Shown here: piece after piece, positions 26,159 through 37,814 of the stretch
Layout: the number at the start of each line of letters is the position of its first letter
Position numbering within the stretch: the stretch's first letter is position 1
Origin: Paraspadella gotoi
Lineage: Eukaryota > Chaetognatha
Assembly (NCBI GenBank): GCA_051294375.1
Contig: CM119266.1
Coordinates: forward strand, 17,478,087 to 17,542,086
DNA length: 64,000 nucleotides
Direction of reading: 5' to 3'
Notes under the pieces: generated by a model
Seen by the model: the letters and a program-made list of their open reading frames with translations, nothing else
What the model was told of the DNA's origin: nothing
Database searches by the model: none
Program-made: the position numbers and the translations under genes

Positions 26159-26245
26159 CCAATCAGTGCCACGACCTCTCAGGTCGTCTCTCCCTCGCCG
26201 AGGTAACAAGAGATGAGCGAGAGAGAGGCGAGTTGCATGCGCAGA
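26159..26245 (+). promoter_or_regulatory. CCAAT box and NRF1-like GCATGCGCAG in a GC-richer island
   Basis: CCAATCAG at 26159-26166 is followed about 70 bp later by TTGCATGCGCAGAG. The preceding 300 bp (about 25840-26150) are much richer in CpG than the flanks. This resembles a TATA-less promoter, but no transcript can be tied to it. Confidence 0.25.
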
Positions 26246-26347
26246 GTCAGAGAGATCGAGAGAGATGGAGAATCCTGCATCACTGCATCGTTATGAGTGA
26301 CGAGCAGTTAGCGCATTCACCGAGAAAAGTCCGGTACTAGATCTACC

Positions 26348-26390
<43 letters not shown>

Positions 26391-26967
26391 TGAGAAAAGC
26401 TCTGAATAGGTTACAACGAATTTCATTCATTCGTCTCTTTTTTTCACTGAATGAAGATTAGACCTCAGAATCATCGATGCAACTTAACGTCCACTTCTCA
26501 ACTCTTTTCTTTTAAATCTCATCCCTTTTTGTTTTTACATCATCTATTCCCATCTATTTTGTTATATATCATCTAATCTCATCCCTATTCTTATTATTTC
26601 ATCTAATCTCGTACCTTTTGTTTTCATATCATATAATCTCTTACCTATTCTTTTTATCTTATCGAATTTCATCCCCATTACTTTCATTTAACCTCATCGC
26701 TCGTAATTATTTTTTTTTAAATTTATCATATTATTTATTTATTTATTTATTTATTATTTATCATATTATCCTTGTTTGCAGATCTAAAAATCCTCTTACA
26801 AAACCTCAAGATTCTACGGGAGACATTTTATATTATATTTGGAAGAAACGATGCGACATCTGGCGGGAATCGAAGGAAATCAAGAAATCTTTTCTTTATT
26901 TAGTTTTTTTTTCTTTGCTGAAAGTAAGTTTTTTGTTTTCGATCAACAGGGAGGAAGAAAATAAGCC

Positions 26968-27059
<92 letters not shown>

Positions 27060-27406
27060 CACACAATGAAAAGACTCGTAAAAGTCGCTTAGTCTCGACT
27101 TAACTTGAAATCAGTTGAAAAAAAAGAAAAAAGAAATAATCAGGGATAATAATCAACTTGTGTAAAAAAATAATCGCATTTCCTGATTTTTTGGGTGAAG
27201 TTTTTTTTAGGCGAAAGAAAATCGGGTGTCTAGACAATTTTGAAGGAAAATGGAGAAAGAGTAATGAATTGATAATGAAAAAAATAATGAAAGAATAACG
27301 AAAGATTAATGAAATAATAATGGGAGGAAACGCGTTACTGTTGTAATAATGATAATTAGAGATAATTTCTATTTCCAAAAGTCGGTAAAATTTTCTGTAG
27401 TTAAAA
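26246..27406. other. Intergenic with ATCTCATCCC- and TTTA-type repeats
   Basis: 26480-26700 repeats a loose CATCTAATCTCATCCCTTTT-like word of about 50 bp; 26715-26765 is (TTTA)n. The GAAA array follows. No gene seen. Confidence 0.6.
26969..27059 (+). repeat. GAAA array
   Basis: Perfect (GAAA)n of about 90 bp, with a similar array at 55691-55783. Shorter GAAA or GGAA arrays flank the N gaps at 19996-20223 and 21381-21467, so those gaps are probably unresolved repeats. Confidence 0.95.
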
Positions 27407-28359
27407 NNNNNNNNNNNNNNNNNNNNNNNNNNNNNNNNNNNNNNNNNNNNNNNNNNNNNNNNNNNNNNNNNNNNNNNNNNNNNNNNNNNNNNNNNNNNNN
27501 NNNNNNNNNNNNNNNNNNNNNNNNNNNNNNNNNNNNNNNNNNNNNNNNNNNNNNNNNNNNNNNNNNNNNNNNNNNNNNNNNNNNNNNNNNNNNNNNNNNN
27601 NNNNNNNNNNNNNNNNNNNNNNNNNNNNNNNNNNNNNNNNNNNNNNNNNNNNNNNNNNNNNNNNNNNNNNNNNNNNNNNNNNNNNNNNNNNNNNNNNNNN
27701 NNNNNNNNNNNNNNNNNNNNNNNNNNNNNNNNNNNNNNNNNNNNNNNNNNNNNNNNNNNNNNNNNNNNNNNNNNNNNNNNNNNNNNNNNNNNNNNNNNNN
27801 NNNNNNNNNNNNNNNNNNNNNNNNNNNNNNNNNNNNNNNNNNNNNNNNNNNNNNNNNNNNNNNNNNNNNNNNNNNNNNNNNNNNNNNNNNNNNNNNNNNN
27901 NNNNNNNNNNNNNNNNNNNNNNNNNNNNNNNNNNNNNNNNNNNNNNNNNNNNNNNNNNNNNNNNNNNNNNNNNNNNNNNNNNNNNNNNNNNNNNNNNNNN
28001 NNNNNNNNNNNNNNNNNNNNNNNNNNNNNNNNNNNNNNNNNNNNNNNNNNNNNNNNNNNNNNNNNNNNNNNNNNNNNNNNNNNNNNNNNNNNNNNNNNNN
28101 NNNNNNNNNNNNNNNNNNNNNNNNNNNNNNNNNNNNNNNNNNNNNNNNNNNNNNNNNNNNNNNNNNNNNNNNNNNNNNNNNNNNNNNNNNNNNNNNNNNN
28201 NNNNNNNNNNNNNNNNNNNNNNNNNNNNNNNNNNNNNNNNNNNNNNNNNNNNNNNNNNNNNNNNNNNNNNNNNNNNNNNNNNNNNNNNNNNNNNNNNNNN
28301 NNNNNNNNNNNNNNNNNNNNNNNNNNNNNNNNNNNNNNNNNNNNNNNNNNNNNNNNNNN
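27407..28359. other. Assembly gap (953 N), the largest of 21
   Basis: Other gaps: 6490-6715, 8861-8885, 17512-17611, 18210-18753, 19144-19378, 19543-19756, 19996-20223, 20448-20716, 21381-21467, 22150-22174, 35010-35034, 37137-37161, 40184-40208, 47542-47807, 47986-48254, 48592-48601, 48661-48966, 50893-51068, 51560-51753 and 52636-52756. Gaps of exactly 25 or 100 N are probably of unknown true size. Confidence 1.
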
Positions 28360-28446
28360 AAAGAAAAGTTAACAAGAAAAGGACAAGGTCATAGAGAAAA
28401 AAGAAAAAGTTTAGAAAATTACAAAAAGTAAATAAAATAAATTTAC

Positions 28447-28550
28447 CAAAACGAAAGAAAGTCCCCACCATGGCCGCAATGGGACATAGGTTTACACTTA
28501 TTAACATAAACTCTATATCAAACCACAGATATTGAGTGATATTGACTGAC
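28447..28550 (-). CDS. Candidate internal exon of an unidentified membrane protein
   Basis: On the minus strand, a pyrimidine-rich stretch (CTCCCTTTCTTTTTCCC) about 25 nt upstream leads to TTTACGCAG|G. An open frame of 34 codons ends at TTTTG|GTAAAT, a good donor. One base precedes the first complete codon and one follows the last. The frame reads SVNITQYLWFDIEF and then a hydrophobic stretch, MLISVNLCPIAAMVGTFF. VNIT is a possible N-glycosylation sequon. The composition is unlike the surrounding simple repeats. I do not recognise the family. Neighbouring exons may lie in the 953-bp N gap at 27407-28359, just downstream on this strand. Confidence 0.4.
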
Positions 28551-28559
28551 CTGCGTAAA

Positions 28560-29456
28560 TGAAGTTGTTGACGATCGGGAAAAAGAAAGGGAGAAAAAAA
28601 AACAAAAGTTAATAATCTTTTTGAGAGAAATATGCATTATGAACTATGCTTTCATGTCAGGAGAAATATGTCGTATTTACATTGCTTCCTGGATATATTT
28701 CCATCTACCTACGTATAATTTAATATTTGAAGATGTTCTAGGCTGTTCATTATTTTCCAAAATATTCTGATTTTTTTTAAACTATTTCTTTTCTGGGAAT
28801 TTCTCTTTTATTTAAAATCTTTTCTTGACGACAAACATATTTGGTTACGGAGCGGCGACGACGACGACGACGACACAATCTCGAAACTGCAGATCACGGA
28901 ATCACGCCCATCACGTTATCCTAAAAATAAAAATCTCGCCATAAACGTAGCATATAAATCAAAAGCAATAAATTCAAAATAATAAATTTTCTCGTCACAA
29001 ACAAGAAGTCCGGACATTTTTGAACTGTCAAAAAAAAACATATTTTCGGAATCTCGCCAAAATTTAATTATTATCGCTGCTTTACGGTTATTACTATTAC
29101 GTTTTTTGAATTTTATTGCCTGTTCTTTTTTTTCCGTCAAAATTTTAACGTTTTTAACGCTCATAATTTTTACTCCTTTTTAACATTTCCTTATAATTAT
29201 TTTTTAAAAAAATATTTAACATCACAACGAAATTTTTACGAAATTCAAACTATTTTTTTCTCTTAATAAAAAAAAAAACTATCGTTGTAACTCTGATATA
29301 GAATAAGAACGAAAAAAAAAAATAAATTGAATAAAATTAGGAAGTAATTAAAAATTAAGAAGAAAAAAAAGAGAAAAAAATTTGGATTAAATTATCTCTC
29401 GACGGGAGAATAAGGCTCGTTGAAAATGGGGGGGGAGTCCTACAGTATATAGTGGT

Positions 29457-29509
<53 letters not shown>

Positions 29510-30250
29510 ATGAAGATTAAAAGAGTCATCGGCTCGAAACTTAACTTTTTATTTTTGGACTTGTTTGATACTTGATTCTGATTATACATCCAAAGGTAAA
29601 TAAAAATGATAACTTTGCTTACAGAAAGGTTACCCGGAACCTTATAACGTTTATTGATACTTTATAATTTAAAAATAATATTCAATAACAGCTACACTGT
29701 AGACACTGTAGATTCTACAGCATCAATGTATTTTTAATATTCCTTTTCTTTTTACATATGAATTAAGATTCATTCTGAATCTATCCTAATAAGAGATAAT
29801 CAATAACTAGTTGACATCGACACTTAAAAGTAAAAAAAAGAACGCGGAAATGGTATAAAATAAACTATAGATTTTTTTGAGGCGACGCATTTTTTTTTTA
29901 CATGGAACTCTGTATTATTTGTCAATACATAAATGAGCCACAGACAGCTTATATGAATCACAAAAGGCCAAAGTCTTGATATTTAAATTTTATTTTCGAT
30001 CTTCATAAATGCCAAAAAATAACTGGATAAGTCAACCGCGACCAACTTTTTTTCCATCATGGTAATTCATCACAAATTCGAAAATTGTCAAATACCAAAA
30101 AGAATTAACATATCATCTGATCGCGACCAGTCGATAAACAGTTTCTCTACATGATTGGACGGGTTTTTTTTCTTCGTGATTGAATTCGATTTAAGTGTTT
30201 CTAATTCATCACAAATCTAGACATTGTTAAAGTGAGGAGGAGGAGGGAGA
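28560..30250. other. AT-rich unique intergenic stretch
   Basis: Mostly unique A/T-rich sequence with a small GAC array (28857-28874) and one GA array. No open frame of convincing composition. Confidence 0.55.
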
Positions 30251-30340
30251 GGAGTCCGCACCTCCCGCTGCAAAATCAGCGAGAACGGACAGCCGCCCGC
30301 CTCGCCAGCAGGCGAGAAGAGGGCAGTCGGCAGGCGTGCC
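30251..30340 (+). other. GC-rich structured island
   Basis: About two thirds GC in AT-rich surroundings, with three consecutive hairpins. First, CGCTG/CAGCG (30266-30281) nested in TCCG/CGGA (30255-30289). Second, CTCGCC-AGCA-GGCGAG (30301-30316). Third, GGCA-GGCG-TGCC (30329-30340). It lies about 230 bp upstream of the hammerhead-like motif, separated by a CT array, and could be part of the same element or an independent RNA. Confidence 0.4.
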
Positions 30341-30426
30341 AGGCCAGAGAGACATTCGAGTAGCCTTAGGAATCTTCCCACATATTTGACCACTGTCCTT
30401 TCTCAACTCTGTGTTGGAAAACTTTG

Positions 30427-30428
<2 letters not shown>

Positions 30429-30514
<86 letters not shown>
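30429..30514 (+). repeat. CT microsatellite, 86 bp
   Basis: Pure CT repeat between the GC-rich island and the hammerhead-like motif. Confidence 0.97.
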
Positions 30515-30519
<5 letters not shown>

Positions 30520-30565
30520 TTCTTTATGCACCAAATAATTAAATATTTCACAACTGTCTTTAACT

Positions 30566-30606
30566 GCGCTGATGAAGGTTCGTAAACCGAACCGAAACAT
30601 GTCCGT
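30566..30606 (+). ncRNA. Hammerhead-ribozyme-like motif of a retroelement terminus
   Basis: CTGATGA (30569-30575) is followed by one extra A, then a perfect 6-bp stem GGTTCG/CGAACC with loop TAAAC. Next come GAAAC and ATGTC, that is the GAAA core, a minimal stem III (AC/GU) and the UC cleavage position at 30603. Stem I is short: GCG before CTGATGA pairs with CGT after the cleavage site. The core matches the type I hammerhead known from Penelope-like retroelements and retrozymes, except for the extra A between CTGATGA and stem II. An A-rich TATAAATAAATAAA tail follows. No reverse transcriptase is visible nearby. Confidence 0.5.
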
Positions 30607-30839
30607 TTATAAATAAATAAATTCTTTGCTGCATAACAATTTAAACTTTTTTCCTTATATCACAAATCTCTAACAAATTCCCAGCCCCCCCCCCCCGCCC
30701 GCAAACCTTCTATCGTTCTGAAGGGAAGGCTCAAAGTTCGATGAAGACGTCGAGAACCTGGGATTCCTCGCATCTCCACCACAGTCCAATTCTCCTCTCT
30801 CTCTCCCTCTCTCTCCTCTCTCTCTCCCTCCTTCCTCCA

Positions 30840-31760
30840 GGAGGCGAAGGCGCGAGGACGAAGACGAGAAAGAGGAGAAGAGAGAGAGGAAGAGGAGGCG
30901 AGGCGTTGCGGCGGAGCCGAGGAGGAAGAGGAGGAGTAGGGGAGGCGGGAGAGAGAGGAAGAGCTAGAGGAAGGAGAGGCGAGGCGACGATGGAAAGAGG
31001 AAGAAGGAGAGGAAGGCGGTTGACGTCGAGAGGAAGGGAGGGAGGAAGGGAGAGAGGGAGAAGGGGAGGGAGTTTGACGACGTGGTAGAGAGGAAGTAGG
31101 AGAGGAAAGCTGTCGGCGGGGAAGAGGAGAAGGAGGGGAGGAGGAAGGGGGAATGAGACGAAATCGTGAGAGGGAGGAAGGGGAGGAAGGAGAGGAGATG
31201 ACGGGAGGAGAATGAGAGGAAGAGTGGGAGGAAAGGTGACGAAGGAAGGAATGATCGGTGGAGCGAGGAGAGAGGGAGGGAGATCGAGAGGGTGGGAGAG
31301 AGGGAGAGCGAGAGGGAGAACGGGGGGAGGGCGCGATCTCTGGTTGAGGAGAAAGGGAGGATGAAGAGGAAGGACGACGAGGAAGAGGAGAAGAAGAAGA
31401 AGAAGAAGGAGGAAGATGACGAGGAGGACGAAAAAACGGGCGACTCTCGGGGGGAAGAGAAGGAGGAGAAGAGGAGGAAGAAGGAGAGGAAGAAGAAGAA
31501 GAACTCGGAAGAGAGGGAGGAGGAGGAGGACGACGAGGAGGAGGAGTGGAGGGAGGAGAACCTTTGGAAAAGAGTTTGGGAAGGGAGGAAGAAGGGAAGG
31601 AAGGGGTGAAGCGAGAGAGGAAGAAACGGCGACGTGGAACGGGATTAGGAGAAGGAGGTGGGAGGAGAGAGGGAGGAGGGGAAGAGGGAGAGGGAGGAGA
31701 GGGAGGAGGGGAGGAAGGAGAGGGAGGACGAAGGGAGGAAAATCGAAGACGCGGATTCGC
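30840..31760 (+). repeat. Long GGA-rich polypurine tract
   Basis: About 900 bp of almost pure purine on the plus strand with scattered C and T. The 371-codon minus-strand frame over it (Pro/Ser/Arg only) is a composition effect. Part is repeated at 35110-35345 in duplication 3. Confidence 0.85.
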
Positions 31761-32334
31761 GACCACGGCGCTCATTGTTTTTGTTTTTGTTTTGTTTGTT
31801 TATATTAAAACTTTGTGTTTTGTTTTGTTTTATTTCGTTTTGTACTTTTTTTTCGCTTCCAGCGCGAAATTATATTTTAATTTTATAGGCCGTCTGTCCT
31901 CGTCGTCGTTGTTGTTGTTGTTGTTGACGCCGTCCAGCGGCGGAATATTTCTTTTTCTTATTATTATTTTGTTGATTTGTTTTTTTGTTGTTTTTTTTTA
32001 GTTTTAAACCAAAGCTATAGCTCCACTGCGTTTTCGTTAATGATAGTACTTTCTTTACGATGTCGCTAAATTTTTATCCTTTTTGTTTTTCATATCCTTT
32101 TTTCTTCTTGGATTTCGACAAAAAAGTTTTACTTTTGTCTCCGATTTTGATTCATTTGTTTAAAACGAAATCATTCAATTGTCTTTTTTTTTCGATTTAC
32201 GTCAAACTTTTTTTTCTGTAAAAATGAAATGAAAAATATTTTTTGGAAATGAAGATACTATGTGAATTTAGCTTCAGGGCAATATGGTTTCCGAAAGGGC
32301 CATATTTTCGAAAAGCGCCCTAATTCTGCTTCCT

Positions 32335-32405
32335 GCCTTAGGTTCAGAATTTGGTTAGGGATTTGGGATAAAAATTAGGGTTAAGGTTAAGGTTCATGGG
32401 TTTGA
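32335..32405 (+). repeat. Degenerate TTAGGG/TTAAGG-like sequence
   Basis: TTTGGTTAGGGATTTGGGAT, ATTAGGGTTAAGGTTAAGG. Similar stretches are at 35995-36040 (its duplicate), 58790-58880, and in complement at 60055-60105 at the start of ALYREF intron 1. At 32310 and 59985 it is preceded by a common word, TTTTCGAAA.GCGCCC. Confidence 0.5.
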
Positions 32406-32890
32406 TCAAAGATTAAGTAACAGCAATGGGCCGCATTAGGAAAATAGGATCTCAGAACGAATGCATGCACACAAAAAACGATGGTTGCGTAAAAAACATT
32501 ATCGTCTTTTTTAGATATTTCCACATTTATGAGAGAAGAGAAGTTTTCAAATAACTATTATCATTCTTTTCTTTTATTATGACGTCGTTTTTTTAAAGAA
32601 TTTAAGATAAAATTAATTTGTTTCTACGGAAATTGTTTTAAAATTCGAAATCGATTTAAAACTAATAAATCAATCGTTTTTTTTTTTTTTCAAACTGGGT
32701 GGTGATATAAGATGGCTGGTTAATCGAAAAAAAATAATTAAAAAAGGGAAATTAAACTAAAGAAAATAAAATTTTTTTACATAAAATAGAAAGTAAAAAA
32801 CGATTAAGAACCGAATCAAAGAGACGATAAAAGCAGGTGGTGCTAAAAAAACTGTTTTGGTTGCAGCTGCTTTTTCTTGGCTTCGTTGTC

Positions 32891-32921
<31 letters not shown>

Positions 32922-33671
32922 CGAGAGCGAGAGAGAGAGAGAGAGAGAGAAGAAGAGAGGAAAGAAGGGAGGTAATCGAGAAGAGAGAGAGAGAGAGAAT
33001 TGCAAGCAAAATTGAGAAATAGGATAAACAAAAACGAGAAATATAAAAAACACGGAGTACTATTACAGCTGACGGAAATTTCGTCGGGATTATAAATTGA
33101 CCGGATCAGACAGATAGATTGACAGACTGACTTTCCCGCAGAAATTTTTTACAGCTGATAATTGGATCCAAAATTTTGAGACCGAGGGCGATGGGCAATT
33201 TATTTAGTATTGTGTGGACTCTGACAGGAGGCGAGAGAAGAGAGAGAGCAGAGTACGATGAGAGAGATGAGTTCGAGAGAGAGAGAGAGAGGCGAGAGAG
33301 GAGAGAAGCGAGAGAAGCTATACTGTATTCTTGGTATTTATTCAAATTTCGCTAACGTCGTCGCACCGAGGGCAATAAAATGTAACAGACGAGAGAGCAG
33401 AGAGAGAAGAGGAAGAGACGATGAGAGCGAGAGCAGAGAGAGAAGAGAGAGATGTAAACGGAGAGAGGTTCCCACGCCATTGGCAATGGCCACGCCCAAA
33501 TTGTCTGCCAAATGTTACAAATTTCGACTTCCAATCGATAGTTTTTGGAGTCAGAAATTTGATTCCGCGCGGTGTTATTCTTGTTCTGACATTTTTCCTT
33601 TTGATTTCCTCCTTTTTTGACACCCAAGAGGCAGACAACCTCGCATAAAGCATCTCTTGGCATCCTGTACC

Positions 33672-33735
33672 TGGGCAGCAGTACTATGCTGAGGTTAAGA
33701 TCTCTATCTCTCTCTTAGATATAATGGCAACATGA
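33672..33735 (-). mobile_element. Interspersed repeat family 1, copy 2 (fragment)
   Basis: GGGCAGCAGTACTATGCTGAGG and the following ATATAATGGCAACATGAC match the family 1 core. It lies inside the 31-34 kb duplication unit, so its partner at 37375 was copied with the unit. Confidence 0.35.
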
Positions 33736-34062
33736 CCAAAATTTTAATTCAGGACGCTCTCACTATAATTTTTTGAAGGCACTCACTTTTTATTAGCTTA
33801 AAGGTTTCTCCAGAAATTATTGTCTACAAATTAATTAAACTTTTATGCAGTTAAAAATGCTTATTTTTTTGGAGGGGTGGTTTAATTTGATTTAGATTTT
33901 CGTCGACACCTGGAATGAAATTAACATCAATCCGTCAATCTAAAAACGATTAATATAGAATTAAGACTTAAATTAATTGATTTCACAATAAACAGTTCTG
34001 ATAAACGAAAAATTTTGAATCGTGGCCGATGGAGAAACGAAATGAGAGAGAGAGAGAGAGAC

Positions 34063-34106
<44 letters not shown>

Positions 34107-34646
34107 GAGATGAAATTGAACAGTTTGAATTACAAAAATAAGAACATTAAAATTAAAATATTAATCCTCTTAAAAGAGAACAGCAGCTTCTCTATCTCGT
34201 CATATAAAATGTCATGCATTAACTTGTTTGTCCCAAGGCAGATGGCGTAATTCTCTGTGTCAGTGATTATGAATGTATTCGAGGATGTAATTAGGCTTAT
34301 TAATAGAGCCAAAAAAACATATAGATTAATACAGGATAAGACTTTCTTAACTAACTATCAAGAAATATGTTTTTTTATACTTTATGTGGAACATTATTGC
34401 AAGTCCCTTTTATAAACCATAACTTAACAATGAGTGGAAGTGGCAACCTGTGAACCAAGTCATATGAACGTATAGTAAAAATGAACATATGAAAGAAAGA
34501 ACAATAAAGGTCGGCAACTTCATAAATCACGCCGGAGGCACCGACGACGACGAGATGGAAACGACGACGGTAAACAAAAGGCTTCAGCCGAGTGGAAGTG
34601 ATAAACAGGAAAAGGGGAGGAAGGAGAGAGAGCAGAAAGAGAGAGA

Positions 34647-34683
<37 letters not shown>

Positions 34684-34710
34684 CAGGAGAAAGAGAGAAA
34701 GAGAGGAGAG

Positions 34711-34750
<40 letters not shown>

Positions 34751-34914
34751 GAAGAGAGAAGGAGAGAGAGACAGACAAGCGAGAAGAGAGAGAGACTGAG
34801 GATTATACGGGAAGGGTTTTAACCAAAATATTGGTTTGTTGCAGGCTGTCGCTGTCGGCAAAGGAATCTTCTATCTATCCTTTCGGAATAATCGTACGAG
34901 AGAGACGAAGAGAA

Positions 34915-34949
<35 letters not shown>

Positions 34950-35205
34950 CATGGCTATACTCAGAAGCTCGTAAGCGCAGGTCCGGGGCAGCCGCGCGCG
35001 GCCGAATCCNNNNNNNNNNNNNNNNNNNNNNNNNGAAATTTCTCGGGATTATAAATTGACGGACAGACAGATAGATTGACAGACTGACTTTTCCCGCAGA
35101 AATTTTTTCAGCTGGATAATTGGGAAAAAATGATAAGTTTGGGAAGCGGAGGAGGAAGGAGAAGGGTGTGGGTGAAAGCCGTACTGATGAGGAAGGGAAA
35201 AGAAA

Positions 35206-37161
35206 CTGCGCGACGTCTTGGAACGGGACAATGGTGATTAGGGAGAAGACGGTCGGGCAGAGAGAAGGAGAGGACGCGGAACGAGGGGGAAGAGCGAGGA
35301 TGAGGGAGGAGGGGAGGAAGGAGAGGGGAGACGAAGGAGGAAAATCGAAGACGCGGCATTCCGGACAACAGGCGCCTCAATGTTTTGTTTTCTGTTTGTT
35401 TGTTTATATTATAAACTTTGTTTTTGTTTTGTTTTATTTGGTTTGACTTTTTTTTCGCTTCAGCGGCGAAGATTAATATATTATAATTTTATAGGCGTGC
35501 TGTCCGTGTCGTTCGTTGTGTTGTTCTGTTGACCGCCGTCCAGCGGGCGGTAATATTTCTTTTTTCTTATTCATTATTTTGTGATTATGTTTTTTTGTTT
35601 TATTTTTTTTTAGTTTTAAACCAAAGCTATAGTCCAACTGGCTCGTTTCGTTAATGATAGTACTTTCTATTACGATGTCGCTCAATTTATTATCCTTTTA
35701 TTGTTTTCTCATATCCTTTTTGTCTTCTGGATTTCGACAAAAAAAAATGTTTACTTTTGGTTCTCCGATTTTGATTTCATTTCGTTCTACACACACGAAA
35801 TTCATTCAATTGTCTTTTTTTTAATGATTTACGCTAAACTTTCTTTCTGTTAAAATGAAATGAAATAATCTTTTTGGAAATGACCGAATACTATGTGAAT
35901 TTAGCTTCTTAGGGCAATATGGTTCCCGAAAGGGCCACTATTTGGTTTCAGAAAAATGCGCCACTAAGTTGCTTCCTGCCTTTAGGTTCAGAAATTTAGG
36001 TAGGATTGGGATAAAAATTAGGGTTAAGGTTACAGACGTTCATAGGCGTTTGATCAAAGATAGAGCTAACAGCAATGCGCCGCCATTAGCGGAATTACGG
36101 ATCTCAGAACGAATGCATGCACCAACAAAACGATGTGTTGCGTAAAACATTATCGTCTTTTTTAGAATATTTCCACATGTTATGAGAGAGCAGAGAAGTT
36201 TCAAATAACTATTATCATTCTTTTTCTTTTATTATGACTTGTCGTTTTTTTTAAAGAAATTTAAGATAAAATTAATTTGTTTCTACGGGCAAATTGGTTT
36301 TTAAAATTCGAAATCCGATTTAAAAACTAATTAAATCATCACGTTTTTTTTTTCAAACTGGGTGGTAAGATACTAAGATGGCTGGGTTAAATCACGAAAA
36401 AAAATAAGTTAAAAACAGGGAAATTACAACTTAAAGAAATAAATTTTTACATAAATAGAGAAGTAAAAAGAACGATTAAGAACCGAATCAAAGCAGACGA
36501 TAAAAGCAGGTGGTGCTAAAAAACTGTTTTGGTTTCAGCAGCTGCCTTTTTCTTGGCTTCGTTGTCGAATTTGAGAGAGAGAGAGAGAAGAGAAGAGAGA
36601 GAGAGACAGAGAGACGAAAAGGAGAGAGAGAGAGGATGAGATGAGAGATCGGAGAGAGAGAGAGAGAGAGAAATTGCAAGCAAAATTGAGAAAGGATAGA
36701 AGCGAAAAACGAGAAATATAAAAAACACGGAGGTACCTCATCTACAAGCGTGACGGAAATTTCGTCGGAGATTATAAATTGACCGGATCAGACAGATAAG
36801 ATTGACAGACTGACTTGTTCCCGCAGAAATTTTTACACTGGATAATATGGATCCAAAATTTTGAGACGAGGCGATGGAATTATTTAGTATTGTGTGGACT
36901 CTGACACGAGAGAAGAGACGAGAGCAAGAGTACGAGAGAGAGATGAGCGAGATGAGAGAGACGAGAGAGAGAGGAGAGGAGAGCAAAGAGAGTCGGATAG
37001 AATCACTACGATTCTTGGATATTTATTCAAATTCGCTACGTCCAGTCCGCACCGAGGGCAATAAAATGTAGACGAGAGAAGAGAGAGAGAAGAGGAAGAG
37101 AGACGATGAGGCAGCAGAGAGCAGAGATGAGAAGACNNNNNNNNNNNNNNNNNNNNNNNNN

Positions 37162-37196
<35 letters not shown>

Positions 37197-37756
37197 AATA
37201 TCGTCACAGCCATTGCAATGCCACGCCCAAATGTCGCCAATGTACAATTTCGACTCCAATCGATATTTTGGAGTCAGAAATTTGATCCGCGTGTTGTTCA
37301 TTTGTTTACATTTTCCTTTGATTTCCCTTTTTTGACACCAGAGGCAGACAACCTCATAAAGCTATCTTGCATCCTGACCTTGGGCAGACTATGCTGGGTT
37401 AGGTCCTCTATCTCTCTTACAAGATAATAACATGGCAACATGACCCAAAATTTTAATCAGGACGCTCTCACTATAATTTTTTGAGGCACTCAATATTTTT
37501 AATTAGCTTAAAGGTTTCTCAGAAATTATTGTCTACCAAAATTAATTAAACTTTTATGCAGTTAAAAATGCTTTTTTTTTGGAGGGGTGGTTAATTTGAT
37601 TTAGATTTTTCGTCGACACCTGGAATGAAATTAACTCAATCCGTCAAATCTAAAAACGATTTATATAGAATTTAGATTAAATTTAATTGATTTTCACATA
37701 AAAAGTTGATAAACGCAAAAATTTTGAATCGTGGCGTGGGAGAAAGAAATGAGAGA

Positions 37757-37814
<58 letters not shown>

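Larger units (their letters stand above)
31625..34680. repeat. Long duplication 3, copy A
   Basis: Colinear with 35206-38340. Anchors are AGGAAAATCGAAGACGCGG, TCAGAACGAATGCATGCAC, AAACTGGGTGGT and ATGTCATGCATTAACTT. Differences are again mostly one-base indels. It contains GA arrays, a family 1 fragment and degenerate TTAGGG-like sequence; no gene is supported. Confidence 0.88.

Noticed and set aside
25596-26216. Overlapping frames of 160 (minus) and 127 (plus) codons in a CpG-richer stretch
   Set aside because: Open on both strands, and not kept in the homologous stretch at 14940-15130, so more likely noncoding or promoter-like.
30660-31775. 371-codon Pro/Ser/Arg frame on the minus strand
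   Set aside because: Pure composition effect of a GGA-rich tract, not kept in the duplicate at 35110-35380.
35186-35215. CTGATGAGG ... GAAAC, a second hammerhead-like pattern
   Set aside because: The bases between the two core boxes are all purine and cannot form stem II.
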